A stretch of 64,000 nucleotides of DNA, taken from assembly GCA_028284005.1 (NCBI GenBank), contig JANQSO010000001.1, positions 62,001-126,000 of the forward strand. The letters are read 5' to 3'. The position numbers and the translations under genes were made by a program. Below the pieces are notes generated by a model, which saw only the letters and a program-made list of their open reading frames with translations, was not told where the DNA came from and searched no databases. This document shows positions 50,801 to 60,198 of the stretch, piece after piece (positions within the stretch are counted from its first letter, which is position 1; each line of letters starts with the position of its first letter). The stretch comes from Flavobacteriaceae bacterium. Its GTDB lineage: Bacteria > Bacteroidota > Bacteroidia > Flavobacteriales > Flavobacteriaceae.

Positions 50801-50910
50801 TGTGTCTTACAAAGTATATAGCTCATTGTTTCTGAATTTCTCCTGACTCGTTTTCTTTCACTAATTTAGGTCTGTCCAATGCAACTACCATACACCTAAT
50901 ATTGGTGGTC
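50801..50910 (+). repeat. site S13 (attC-like)
   Basis: TCTTAC-AAAGTATATAGCTCATTG, TTTCTGAATTTCTCCTGAC, TCGTTTTCTTTCACTAATTTAGG and CAATGCAACTACCATACACCTAATATTGGTGG. It matches S12 in its left and central part and S3/S10 in its right part. The final GTT is replaced by ATTGG, and the first AAC by TAC. Confidence 0.55.
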
Positions 50911-50925
50911 ATTTAACCTTCATTT

Positions 50926-51408
50926 ATGGAAAGAACAATAGAAATAGAGCTAAGGCGCACCACTTCAAGTGATCTCGAAACCCTGTTCACTTTTCAAATT
51001 GACGATGAAGCTAATTATTTAGCAGCATTTAACTCAAAGAACCCGTCTGATAAAAAAGCTTATATCAAAAAATGGACGAGATTGTTATCCGACAAAAAAG
51101 TTAACATTAGAACCATACTCTTTAAAAAAGAGATTGTAGGCAGTATAGCAAAATTTGAAATGGAAGGTAATGCGGAGATCACTTATTGGATCGCAAAAGC
51201 ATTTTGGGGAAAAGGAGTGGCAAGCAATGCTCTTGGAAATTTTCTTGAAATTGAAAAAACCAGACCTGTTTTTGGTCGTGTTGCATTTGATAATTTAGGC
51301 TCAATAAAAGTATTGGAGAATTGTGGGTTTTCTAAGATTGGTACTGAAAAAGGATTTTCCAATGCTCGTGGGAAAGAGATTGAAGAATTTATATATGAAT
51401 TAAAATAA
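50926..51408 (+). CDS. GNAT acetyltransferase
   Basis: A 160-residue protein of the RimJ/RimL group: IELRRTTSSDLETLFTFQIDDEANYLAAF, EITYWIAKAFWGKGVASNALGNFLEI (CoA loop) and RVAFDNLGSIKVLENCGFSKIG. It lies right after S13 and is the last array-type gene. Substrate unknown. Confidence 0.85.
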   Translation: MERTIEIELRRTTSSDLETLFTFQIDDEANYLAAFNSKNPSDKKAYIKKWTRLLSDKKVNIRTILFKKEIVGSIAKFEMEGNAEITYWIAKAFWGKGVASNALGNFLEIEKTRPVFGRVAFDNLGSIKVLENCGFSKIGTEKGFSNARGKEIEEFIYELK

Positions 51409-51514
51409 AATCGAACTGCCATTAACAGCAAAGTTCTTTTCTTTCTGTTAATTTTACACAAGCTCAACAAAACACTCGCAAAGACAATGTACGTCCTATG
51501 AAAAAAATACTTTT

Positions 51515-53002
51515 ATGAAACTTAAATTATTATTTATTCTTGTTTTTACGGGAACTATTTTAAGCTGTAATACCAAGCCAGATAAAAATAATAACTACCG
51601 TAACCGAATGGAGAGATCGATCGATTCCATTTTTAATCAACTGGCAATTGATGAAATTTTTAACGGTGAAATTCTTGTAGCTCAAGAAAATGAAGTGATC
51701 ATTCATAAGTATTATGGTCATGCAGACTTAATTTCTAATGAAAGCTTTACAGAAGGATCTGTTTTTGAACTGGCTTCGGTAAGTAAACCTTTTACTGCTT
51801 TGGTAATTGCAAAACTGGTTTCAGAAAATAAATTAAGCTATGACGATCCTATTACAAAATTCTTACCTGAACTACCATATGATAATATCAAGATCAGGCA
51901 CTTAGTTACCCATACTTCAGGATTGCCAGATTATAATAGAATTCTATATCCGGCGTGGGATCCCACAAAGGTCGCTAATAATGAAGATTTGCTTGCTATT
52001 TTGACGGAAGACCCGCCTGAACTGGTATCAGAGACCGGTGCCGAATGGAAGTATAGTAATATTGGATATACCCTTTTGGCAATTATCATAGAAAGAGTAC
52101 AGGGCCGGACCTTCCCCGAATATTGCAACGATTTTATATTTAAGCCTTTAGGGATGGATCACACCATGATTCCAACTTATGAAGAAACAAAGACGAATGC
52201 CAAATATGTGGACGATTATATATTTAGTTATGGAAAGGCAGCCTATATCGACCCAAATGTATATCCGTCATTTGATAATGCAACTTTTACAGGTGATATG
52301 TATGGAGCCCAGGGTATTTGTTCCAATGCAACGGATCTTTATAATTTCACCAAAATATTTTCATCGCAGAATATTTTGCCGGAAGCATCATTTAAACTGT
52401 ATACACAGGGGCAAGGGATCCAAACAGCAATGAGTAAGGATTTTACATTGGGCTGGTTTTCTGAGACCGATTCAATAATGGGAAGATCTTTGTTCTATGT
52501 GGGTGGTTTTACCGGGCATCGTTCTTTGCTTCAGTATAATTACAGTAAAGAAACAGTAATTATTATTCTTGGAAATACTTCGACACCAATATGGTCGCTT
52601 AGAAAAATAGTAAATGATCGTCTATCTGAGCAAAGCATAGAATATCCCAAAAGATCGTATATAAAAATGTTGAGTTATCAGCTTCAGGAAATTAAAAAAG
52701 ATAGGATCACTAAAGAAGAAATAGTTGCTTTTAACAGCAATGATTATGAATTTAGGGATTATGAGTATGAAGAACTAATTGAAGAATTAAAAGCTGACGA
52801 TCAATATGACCTGGCGATCATCGCTTCTGAAAAGATTTCTGAAATTGATTCGGAAAACTACAAACCTTTTTTTCATTTAGGTACTTTAAAATACAAAACT
52901 GGAAAGATCGAAGAATCGCTAAACTATTTCAATAAAGCCCTGGAAATTAACCCGAATGATACTTTAATAATTAATAGGATTAAGGAAATAAAGAGTGAAT
53001 AA
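51515..53002 (+). CDS. beta-lactamase-fold serine hydrolase lipoprotein with TPR
   Basis: A 495-residue lipoprotein (FTGTILSC) of the class C beta-lactamase/AmpH/esterase fold: SVFELASVSKPFTALVIAKL with SVSK (Ser-x2-Lys), WKYSNIGYTLLAIIIE with YSN (Tyr-x-Asn) and a later GGFTGHRS (HTG-type). The last 130 residues are TPR-like (SENYKPFFHLGTLKYKTGKIEESLNYFNKALEINP). Such proteins act as peptidases or esterases more often than as beta-lactamases. A 12-base gap separates its stop from the convergent murF stop. Confidence 0.85.
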   Translation: MKLKLLFILVFTGTILSCNTKPDKNNNYRNRMERSIDSIFNQLAIDEIFNGEILVAQENEVIIHKYYGHADLISNESFTEGSVFELASVSKPFTALVIAKLVSENKLSYDDPITKFLPELPYDNIKIRHLVTHTSGLPDYNRILYPAWDPTKVANNEDLLAILTEDPPELVSETGAEWKYSNIGYTLLAIIIERVQGRTFPEYCNDFIFKPLGMDHTMIPTYEETKTNAKYVDDYIFSYGKAAYIDPNVYPSFDNATFTGDMYGAQGICSNATDLYNFTKIFSSQNILPEASFKLYTQGQGIQTAMSKDFTLGWFSETDSIMGRSLFYVGGFTGHRSLLQYNYSKETVIIILGNTSTPIWSLRKIVNDRLSEQSIEYPKRSYIKMLSYQLQEIKKDRITKEEIVAFNSNDYEFRDYEYEELIEELKADDQYDLAIIASEKISEIDSENYKPFFHLGTLKYKTGKIEESLNYFNKALEINPNDTLIINRIKEIKSE

Positions 53003-53013
53003 AGGGATCTTTG

Positions 53014-54297
53014 CTATTCCATAAGCTCCAAAATCCTTTCCAAAGCCATTCCCCGGGATGCTTTTATAAGTATAAAACTTTTTTTGAGAGGATCTTGTTC
53101 CAAATGCTTTTGGAGGGCTTCAAAGGTTTCAAATTTATAAATGTGAGAAGCTTTTGTTTTCGTCTTATAAAAATTACTGCCAATTAAATAGGTTTCACCT
53201 ATGGGTTCTTTTTCCAGGTAGGTAGCAATATACTGGTGTTCGGCTTCGGCTTCGGCACCTAATTCGAACATATCCCCTAAAAACAACATTTTGTTCTCTC
53301 CTTCAGCTTGCTTAAAATTTTCTAAAGCTGCCATCATACTGGTTGGATTGGCATTATAGGCATCCAATATGATACTGTGGCCTTCCTTTTCAATAAGTTG
53401 CGAACGGTTGTTGGTAGGAATATAGCCTTCTATGGCAGTTTTGATCTTTTCGGCAGGGACATCAAAATGATCCCCAATAGCAATGGCCGCAGCGATATTA
53501 TGAAAGTTATACAGGCCAATTAGCCGGCTTTGGATAGAAAGTCCCTTATATTGCACTAAAAGCTGATTTGAAGCATCTTTTAGCTGAATATGACAATTTT
53601 GATGCTCATCACCGAAGGTGATGCGTTGTAAGCTTTTAGAATGTAGCATCTGGGTAGCGTCGTTAGCATTGACAAATACTGTTTTATCATGCTCTTTCAA
53701 GTGCTTGTACAATTCGGTTTTGCCTTGTATCACACCTTGTACACTTCCGAAGCCTTCCAAATGTGCCTTTCCAAAGTTGGTAATATAGCCGTGATCCGGG
53801 AATGCGATGTTACAGAGTTGTTGTATCTCTTTTAAATGATTGGCCCCCATTTCCACGATACCTATTTCGGTTTCAGAAGTCATCGAGAGCAGGGTGAGGG
53901 GAACGCCTATGTGGTTGTTTAAGTTTCCTTTGGTAGCAGTTACCTTGAATTTTTGTAATAATACCGCATTGATAAGCTCTTTGGTGGTAGTTTTACCGTT
54001 ACTTCCGGTGAGTGCTATAATGGGAAGTCCCAGTTGTTTTCTATGAAATGCAGCCAGCTTTTGTAATAATTTAAGGGAATTGCCACATAATACGGTCTCT
54101 CCCGTATTTTTATGATACTGTATTTCGTCTATAATTACTTTGTATGCCCCTTTGTCGAGTGCTTCCTGCGCAAATGTATTCCCATTAAAGTTCTCACCCT
54201 TTAAACAGAAGAAAAGACATCCTTTTGTAATGTTTCGCGTGTCGGTGCAAATACCGGTACTTTCAGTAAAATAACGATGGAGAATTTCAATTTTCAT
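53014..54297 (-). CDS. murF: UDP-N-acetylmuramoyl-tripeptide--D-alanyl-D-alanine ligase
   Basis: MurF adds D-Ala-D-Ala to the UDP-MurNAc-tripeptide in peptidoglycan assembly. From the ATG at 54297 it has 427 residues; a TTG two codons earlier is also in frame. IIALTGSNGKTTTKELINAVL is the P-loop, TKGNLNNHIGVPLTLL and EMGANHLKEIQQLC are conserved ligase motifs, and ILDAYNANPTSMMAALENF marks the ADP/tripeptide site. The gene is downstream of gldJ and separated by a terminator. Confidence 0.95.
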   Translation of the reverse strand: MKIEILHRYFTESTGICTDTRNITKGCLFFCLKGENFNGNTFAQEALDKGAYKVIIDEIQYHKNTGETVLCGNSLKLLQKLAAFHRKQLGLPIIALTGSNGKTTTKELINAVLLQKFKVTATKGNLNNHIGVPLTLLSMTSETEIGIVEMGANHLKEIQQLCNIAFPDHGYITNFGKAHLEGFGSVQGVIQGKTELYKHLKEHDKTVFVNANDATQMLHSKSLQRITFGDEHQNCHIQLKDASNQLLVQYKGLSIQSRLIGLYNFHNIAAAIAIGDHFDVPAEKIKTAIEGYIPTNNRSQLIEKEGHSIILDAYNANPTSMMAALENFKQAEGENKMLFLGDMFELGAEAEAEHQYIATYLEKEPIGETYLIGSNFYKTKTKASHIYKFETFEALQKHLEQDPLKKSFILIKASRGMALERILELME

Positions 54298-54314
54298 CTG
54301 CAAATAAAAATACT

Positions 54315-54352
54315 AAAAAAGCCCTCCTGAACAATGTTCAAAAGGGCTTTTT
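54315..54352 (-). terminator. terminator between gldJ and murF
   Basis: AAAAAGCCC and GGGCTTTTT pair around a loop with its own TGAAC/GTTCA stem; the leftward reading is followed by T runs. It lies just after the gldJ stop. Confidence 0.8.
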
Positions 54353-54372
54353 GTATTTGAAACTATATATTT

Positions 54373-56049
54373 TTAATTTCTAGGGCGTTTTCCTTTTTTA
54401 GATTTAGAACCTACTCGCGACATAGCACATCTAAAACCAATATAGTCTGTTGCCATATCTTGTGGGAAATAGCGCCTTTGAGCAGGATCTAACCAGTAAT
54501 CCCTGTCTCTCCAGGAACCTCCTTTATAAACTCTCACCTGATTGTCTATAAGCGTTGTTCTGCTGGCAGATTTGTCGTATTGACGTTCTAGATTTCCGGT
54601 ACTGTCTGCATATACCTGATGCTTAGGAGAGTTATACATTCTTTTCTTATCATCAATTTCACTCTCTTCATCATCGCTAAACGAAGAATAGTATCGTGTA
54701 GAACGCTTGTCACCATCACGATAATCACGGTTGTCACTATCGGAGAAGTTGGTTCTTAAGTAGGTTTCGCTTTCGTCTACAGGAATTTGCAGGATCTCTC
54801 CCGGTAAGTTTCTGGCTACTATTTTTCCGTTACTCAAGGTGTCATACACGATTGAGTCTGCAGTTACCACTTTTACTTTACCGTCTTCACCTATAGCATT
54901 TTTAGTATAGACATTACCACGGTAGTAGTTAAAGTCATTAAATTCATCATCAACGATCGGACGGTATACATCTGCAACCCATTCGGCTACATTTCCGGCC
55001 ATATCGTACAGACCATAGTCATTAGGCTCATAAGATTTCACCTGGGCGGTGATATCTGCACCATCATCACTCCATCCGGCAATACCTCCGTAGTCACCAT
55101 CACCTTGTTTGAAGTTTGCCAATTGGTCACCTCTGGACCTTCTTTTTCCGGAACGGGTATATTGACCATCCCAAGGATATTTTTTTCTACCTCTGTATAC
55201 ATTATAGTTACGCAATCCTATAAGGCCAAGAGCGGCATATTCCCACTCGGCTTCGGTTGGAAGGCGGTAATCCGGCATTAAAAGGCCGTCTTTTCTTTGT
55301 ACAAACAGGTTGGTACTGTCTTTGCTCTTTTTGGCCAATGATTCGGATCTTTTACCACCACGGGTAATAGAATCATTACCTCCATAGGTAAGCGTTGGAG
55401 AATTAAGGTATGTCTCGGTACTGAATGTTTGCCCTGGTTCTACATCATAACGGGCATTTCTTACTGTAATACCTTCTTCTTCAAGGATCAATTCGTTAAC
55501 CCTGTCGGTTCTCCAGTTACTGAATTCTACCGCCTGTACCCAGCTTACACCCACTACAGGGTATTCAGCGTAGGCAGGGTGACGTAAATAATTGTTGGTC
55601 ATTACCTCGTTGTATCCTAAACGGTTTCTCCAAACCAAGGTGTCCGGAACGGCTCCGTCATAGATACGACGATAATTTTCATCGGAAGGAGGAAAAACTT
55701 GTTTGATCCAATCCAGGTATTCCAGATACATAAGATTGGTAACTTCAGTCTCATCCATATAAAAGGACTGAATATGCTGTTGGTTGGGGGAATTGTTCCA
55801 GTCATGCATAGGGTCATCCTGTACTCTACCCATGGTATAGGTACCACCTTCTATAAAGACCAGACCGGGACCGGTTTCCTGCTCTTTTGCCTTAGGGTTG
55901 TACTGAAAACCACCTTCTTTGGAGTTCATTTTCCACCCGGTAGCTCTGGAGCTGTCCTTATAGTCTCTAGTCTTGTTACAACTTGCTAATAAAGAAGTTA
56001 CAACTACTGCAATAAATAGCTGTAACGCTAGGTTTTTTCTAATGTTCAT
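54373..56049 (-). CDS. gldJ: gliding motility lipoprotein GldJ
   Basis: A 558-residue lipoprotein (signal to LLASC; ATG at 56049 chosen over a start 13 codons upstream) with an FGE-sulfatase/SUMF1 fold: GPGLVFIEGGTYTMGRVQDDP near the N-terminus, MDETEVTNLMYLEYLDWI, GVSWVQAVEFSNWRTDRVNE and a C-terminal RVYKGGSWRDRDYWLDPAQRRYFP. GldJ stabilises other gliding-motor proteins and is part of the type IX secretion/gliding machinery. It faces away from porU, with 211 bases between them. Confidence 0.95.
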   Translation of the reverse strand: MNIRKNLALQLFIAVVVTSLLASCNKTRDYKDSSRATGWKMNSKEGGFQYNPKAKEQETGPGLVFIEGGTYTMGRVQDDPMHDWNNSPNQQHIQSFYMDETEVTNLMYLEYLDWIKQVFPPSDENYRRIYDGAVPDTLVWRNRLGYNEVMTNNYLRHPAYAEYPVVGVSWVQAVEFSNWRTDRVNELILEEEGITVRNARYDVEPGQTFSTETYLNSPTLTYGGNDSITRGGKRSESLAKKSKDSTNLFVQRKDGLLMPDYRLPTEAEWEYAALGLIGLRNYNVYRGRKKYPWDGQYTRSGKRRSRGDQLANFKQGDGDYGGIAGWSDDGADITAQVKSYEPNDYGLYDMAGNVAEWVADVYRPIVDDEFNDFNYYRGNVYTKNAIGEDGKVKVVTADSIVYDTLSNGKIVARNLPGEILQIPVDESETYLRTNFSDSDNRDYRDGDKRSTRYYSSFSDDEESEIDDKKRMYNSPKHQVYADSTGNLERQYDKSASRTTLIDNQVRVYKGGSWRDRDYWLDPAQRRYFPQDMATDYIGFRCAMSRVGSKSKKGKRPRN

Positions 56050-56238
56050 AGTTTCAAATATGAAAAAATTGGGTTCGCAATATAACAATTAACGATAAAA
56101 GTGCAATAATATTTTAAATATTAATGCACTGTAAGGTTCGGTGATTCATTACCGACCCCATTATTAACGTATTACTTTTTTAATTATTATGTAAAAATGA
56201 TAATATAAAAAACTTTAAAAAAACAGCTATACTAAGTG

Positions 56239-56246
56239 TATATTTG
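56239..56246 (+). promoter_or_regulatory. -7 element of porU
   Basis: TATATTTG ends 14 bases before the first ATG. The region 56100-56230 is very AT-rich and lacks a clear -33 TTTG. Confidence 0.5.
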
Positions 56247-56260
56247 AAGCGTTATTTGTT

Positions 56261-59200
56261 ATGATGAAAAGAATACTACTTTTACTGGGTATTATTGTAT
56301 TGCCTCTTGGTTTATTAGCGCAAAATAAAAATATATCGATCGATTGGGAAATCTTGGAAAATACAATCTCTAAGAATACCAAAAATAAGGACAAGAAGTC
56401 CTTTAGTATAGAGAAGAGCCTCACCTATGTGAACCTGAAACTTTCCGGTACGGAGCTTAGCTACCGGCATCAATGGAAAGATAATGGCTATGCCAATGAG
56501 AACTCTATAAAGATCACCAATGTCAGGTATGGTTCCCTTACTTCGGAAGAATTAAAAAAGATCGATAAGAATCTGGTTCCCGAGACCCTTTCTTACAGTA
56601 TTGGAAGCTCCGAGGCCAGAGAGGTCATTTATACGATGTTGACCATTTCCCCGGTGGTTAAAACCGGTAGCGGTTACCAAAAAGTACTTTCTTTTTCGGT
56701 TTCTTATACCTATAGAGCCCAAAGGAACGCAGGAACGCGAATGGCAATCACCAATTCGGTACTTGCCTCAGGGAACTGGTATAAATTTAAAGTTGAAAAA
56801 ACAGGTGTTTATCGAGTTGATAAAAGCTTCTTATCGGACCTGGGAATGAATACCGATGGGATCGACCCCAGAAACCTTAAGATCTATGGGCATGGAGGTA
56901 AGCCGTTATCTCTTTTGAACAAGGAAAATACCTCTTTTGACCTCCCGCAAAACGCTATACAGGTCATTGGAGAAGAAGACGGCTCTTTTGACAATGGAGA
57001 TTATATCTTGTTCTACGGAATTGGCGTATTGGGATATGATCCGCAAAGTGATACCAATGAAAATCCTTATGCGGACGAATCTTTTTATTATGTGACTGCA
57101 GACGGAGACCCGGGAATACGTGTACAGGAAATGAATGAACCTACACAGGCAGCTACCAGGACCATAGACAGGTTTAATGATTACCAGTTCCATGAGGTCA
57201 ATGAGTTTAGTCCCGGTAAGGTTGGAAGAAGATGGTTTGGAAACAGGTTTGATATAGAAAGTGAACAAAGCTTTGAGTTTAATTTCCCGAATATCATTTC
57301 CGGAGAACCTCTGGCTATTAAGGTAAAGGTAGCTTCGGCTTCTGAAACAGCTACTTCCATGGCAATTTCAATTAATGAAACTTCAGTGACCCCTATTCAG
57401 TTTTCAACAATTGGCGGCACAAATATATTTAGTACGGAAGAATTTGAAACATCTGCACCTGGAGGTGTTGAAATTCCTGCTTCCGGTGAAACGGTAACTG
57501 TGGACCTGGCTTATATAAATGGAGGAAACCCTTCAAGTATCGGGTATTTGGATTATATAAGTGTAGAGGCCCTGCGCCAGCTTTCGGGGACTACAGGGCA
57601 ACTATCATTTCAATTTAACGAAGCTGCAACACTTTTGGGAGTAGCAGAGTACCAGATCGCCAATGCATCTCAATTTACACAAGTTTGGGATGTCACAAAT
57701 ACGGCTTCCATTTCAGCAAAACAAAATCAGGGTAGTGCTTCATTGTTACCCTTTAAAGCAAATTTAGGCGAGCTCCGTAAGTATGTTGCAGTAAACCCCA
57801 ACGATTATTTTGAACCTGTAAAAGGTAATCAAACGGTAGTAAGTAATCAAAATTTAAAGGGAACAATATTTAATGACGAATCCGGAAACTTTAAAGATAT
57901 AGACTACATTATAGTAGCACCTTCCTTTTTGATCCAGCCGGCGCTTCGGCTTGCCAGTCTTCATAAGAGCTTAAACGGATTTAATGTAAAAGTAGTTACT
58001 ACAGACAAGATCTATGAGGAATTCAGTTCGGGCAAACAGGATATTAGTGCTATTAGAAACTTTGTGAGGTATGTATATGAGAACGCATCCTCTCCCGATA
58101 AACGCATAAAATATCTTTGCCTTTTCGGGGATACCTCTGTAGATTATAAGGACCGGCTTTCTAACAATAATAATACGGTGCCTACCTTCCATGCACTTAT
58201 TAGTACAAATAGCCTTCATTCATTCATGTCTGATGATTTCTTTGGAAATATGGGCCCTGAAGAAGGTGCTATCGGGGGAGAAACACTAGATGCGGCCGGA
58301 GAGATTCAGAGAGACCAGGATAAACTGGATATAGCTGTTGGAAGAATTGTAGCGGACAATGTTCTATTGGCAAACCAAATGGTAGATAAGATCGAAAATT
58401 ATTTTTCCAAGGTGTCGTATGGCAACTGGCGAAATAATTTTGTTTTGGTCTCAGACGATGTAGATGAAGAATGGGAGTATGATTCCCTGGAAGTTAGTTT
58501 GGATGACCTGGGTAATGAGATCTCCTTTCAGAAACCGTTTGTGAATGTAAAGAAAATACATTCGGATGCATTTCAGCAACAAACATCTGCAGGAGGAAAC
58601 CGATACCCTGGGGTTGAAGAAGCTATTAAAAATGCCACGGAAGTAGGTGCTTTGATCATTAATTATTTTGGGCATGGGGGAGAAGACGGGCTTGCAAAGG
58701 AGTTCATTTATACAAAGGATATTGCCAACGACCTAAAGAATAAAAATAAATATCCCTGTATTATTACCGTCACTTGTGAATTTACAAAATTTGATAATCC
58801 TTTACGTATCACAGCAGGGGAACTTACCTACTGGAACAAGGAGGGAGGTGCAATTTCTTTGGTAACTACCACCAGATCTATCGGAGCACCATTAGGTGTC
58901 ACTTTTAATCAAATATTAGCTTCCGAATTGTTTGGGTTTGGAGTAAATATTCCTAATACACCCGCCGAAGCATTACGGCTTTCTAAAAATCAGATTAGTG
59001 ATTCGACAAGACGAGTGATCTTCTATGTGGGTGATCCGGCAATGAAACTGGCGTTTCCAAGACAGAGCATTCGCTTAACAACCTTAAACGGAGTGCCTAT
59101 TGCACAGGCTACAGATACCTTAAAGGCATTGAGCAGGGTAAGAATGGGGGGAGAAGTAGTAGATGAATTTGGAAACTTGCTAAGCGACTACAATGGTGTT

Positions 59201-60163
59201 TTGGAAGCCAAGGTGTTTGATAAAGATGTACAAAGACAGACTTTAGGAAATGACGGGATTCGGGATGGTAATGGTAATCTATTGATCTTAGACTTCATTA
59301 CATTAGGCGAAGGCCTTTTTAATGGCCAGGCAACGGTCACTAACGGTACCTTTGAGTTTGAATTTGTTGTTCCCCGAGATGCGCAAATTCCTGTTGGGAA
59401 CGGAAGGGTTAGTTTCTATGCCCAAAAAGATAATGAGTTGATCGACCAGACAGGTTTCAATCTGGATATAAAGGTTGGAGGGCTTAACGAAAATGCGCCT
59501 GAGGACAATCAGGGCCCGTTGATATCCCTTTTTATGAATGATGAGAGTTTTGTGTCGGGAGGGATAACAAACGATTCACCTATACTCATTGCCAAATTAG
59601 AAGATGAGAACGGCATCAATACCGCCAGCGGTATTGGCCATGATATGATCGCTATTTTAGACGGTGATGAATCCAATCCATTTATATTGAATGAATATTA
59701 TCAGGCAGAAGTAGATGATTTCACAAAAGGAAAGACCACATACAGGCTAAGGGACCTCGAAGAGGGCTTACATACACTTACGGTAAAGGCATGGGATGTC
59801 TATAACAATTCTTCTACAGCCGAGATCCAGTTTATTGTCGCAGGAGATGATACCCTGGAGATCACCCGCGTTTTAAATTATCCCAATCCTTTTGTTAATT
59901 ATACCGAATTTTGGTTTAATCATAACCGCCCGTTTGAGCCTTTAGAGGTACAGGTACAAGTATTTACAGTCACCGGAAAAGTGGTTTGGACCCAAAACCA
60001 AATTATAAATACCGATGGCTTTCTTTCCCGGGACATTGTTTGGAACGGACAAGATGATTTTGGAGATAAAATAGGAAAAGGGGTATATGTATACAAGATA
60101 ACTGTTAAATCTACGTTAACCAACCAGCGAGTTGAAAAATTTGAAAAACTGGTTATCCTTTAA
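56261..60163 (+). CDS. porU: type IX secretion system sortase PorU
   Basis: PorU is the outer-membrane protease that cuts the C-terminal sorting domain from type IX cargo and attaches it to the cell surface. The 1300-residue protein has a signal peptide, a long beta-rich N-terminal region and a gingipain-type (C25) domain. Catalytic His805 lies in YFGHGGEDGLA and Cys839 in TVTCEFTKFDNP. The end carries a sorting-domain-like fold (VLNYPNPFVNYTEFWF ... GKGVYVYKI). porV follows after 35 bases. Two ATGs in a row begin the gene. Confidence 0.95.
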   Translation: MMKRILLLLGIIVLPLGLLAQNKNISIDWEILENTISKNTKNKDKKSFSIEKSLTYVNLKLSGTELSYRHQWKDNGYANENSIKITNVRYGSLTSEELKKIDKNLVPETLSYSIGSSEAREVIYTMLTISPVVKTGSGYQKVLSFSVSYTYRAQRNAGTRMAITNSVLASGNWYKFKVEKTGVYRVDKSFLSDLGMNTDGIDPRNLKIYGHGGKPLSLLNKENTSFDLPQNAIQVIGEEDGSFDNGDYILFYGIGVLGYDPQSDTNENPYADESFYYVTADGDPGIRVQEMNEPTQAATRTIDRFNDYQFHEVNEFSPGKVGRRWFGNRFDIESEQSFEFNFPNIISGEPLAIKVKVASASETATSMAISINETSVTPIQFSTIGGTNIFSTEEFETSAPGGVEIPASGETVTVDLAYINGGNPSSIGYLDYISVEALRQLSGTTGQLSFQFNEAATLLGVAEYQIANASQFTQVWDVTNTASISAKQNQGSASLLPFKANLGELRKYVAVNPNDYFEPVKGNQTVVSNQNLKGTIFNDESGNFKDIDYIIVAPSFLIQPALRLASLHKSLNGFNVKVVTTDKIYEEFSSGKQDISAIRNFVRYVYENASSPDKRIKYLCLFGDTSVDYKDRLSNNNNTVPTFHALISTNSLHSFMSDDFFGNMGPEEGAIGGETLDAAGEIQRDQDKLDIAVGRIVADNVLLANQMVDKIENYFSKVSYGNWRNNFVLVSDDVDEEWEYDSLEVSLDDLGNEISFQKPFVNVKKIHSDAFQQQTSAGGNRYPGVEEAIKNATEVGALIINYFGHGGEDGLAKEFIYTKDIANDLKNKNKYPCIITVTCEFTKFDNPLRITAGELTYWNKEGGAISLVTTTRSIGAPLGVTFNQILASELFGFGVNIPNTPAEALRLSKNQISDSTRRVIFYVGDPAMKLAFPRQSIRLTTLNGVPIAQATDTLKALSRVRMGGEVVDEFGNLLSDYNGVLEAKVFDKDVQRQTLGNDGIRDGNGNLLILDFITLGEGLFNGQATVTNGTFEFEFVVPRDAQIPVGNGRVSFYAQKDNELIDQTGFNLDIKVGGLNENAPEDNQGPLISLFMNDESFVSGGITNDSPILIAKLEDENGINTASGIGHDMIAILDGDESNPFILNEYYQAEVDDFTKGKTTYRLRDLEEGLHTLTVKAWDVYNNSSTAEIQFIVAGDDTLEITRVLNYPNPFVNYTEFWFNHNRPFEPLEVQVQVFTVTGKVVWTQNQIINTDGFLSRDIVWNGQDDFGDKIGKGVYVYKITVKSTLTNQRVEKFEKLVIL

Positions 60164-60174
60164 AATTTAAAAAT

Positions 60175-60182
60175 TATATTTG
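60175..60182 (+). promoter_or_regulatory. -7 element of porV
   Basis: TATATTTG ends 16 bases before the porV ATG, in the 35-base gap after porU. It could let porV be made in excess of porU. Confidence 0.55.
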
Positions 60183-60198
60183 TCAAAATTTATACCTC

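Larger units (their letters stand above)
32440..50910 (+). mobile_element. integron-like gene cassette array without integrase (CALIN-like)
   Basis: All genes in this span read rightward. They are separated by a family of imperfect palindromes (annotated singly below as sites S0-S13) that begin ...AAC-AATG-(T)ATAAGTAA and end ...CTA-TATA-CG-GTTR. Some blocks show exact complementarity between their first ten bases and the first ten bases of the closing palindrome (37228/37903, 38029/38723, 32440/35856; 40166/40703 with one G:T), which is the defining geometry of cassettes cut at G-TTR in a folded attC strand. Cargo is diverse and mostly small. No tyrosine recombinase is in the window. Some internal boundaries have lost a recognisable site, so several genes can share one block. 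Confidence 0.72.

Noticed and set aside
32440-50910. Ordinary REP-like repeats instead of attC sites
   Set aside because: REP-type repeats would not have block-specific ten-base arms that match the start of the same block; kept as the main alternative for sites without such arms.
51409-51514. A fourteenth attC-like site before the beta-lactamase-fold gene
   Set aside because: Only CATTAACAGC and a TTTTCTTTCTGTTAATTTTAC stretch recall the family; both halves are too weak.
51515-53002. True antibiotic-resistance beta-lactamase
   Set aside because: The SxxK and YxN motifs are common to many esterases and peptidases, and the TPR tail is not found in known class C resistance enzymes.
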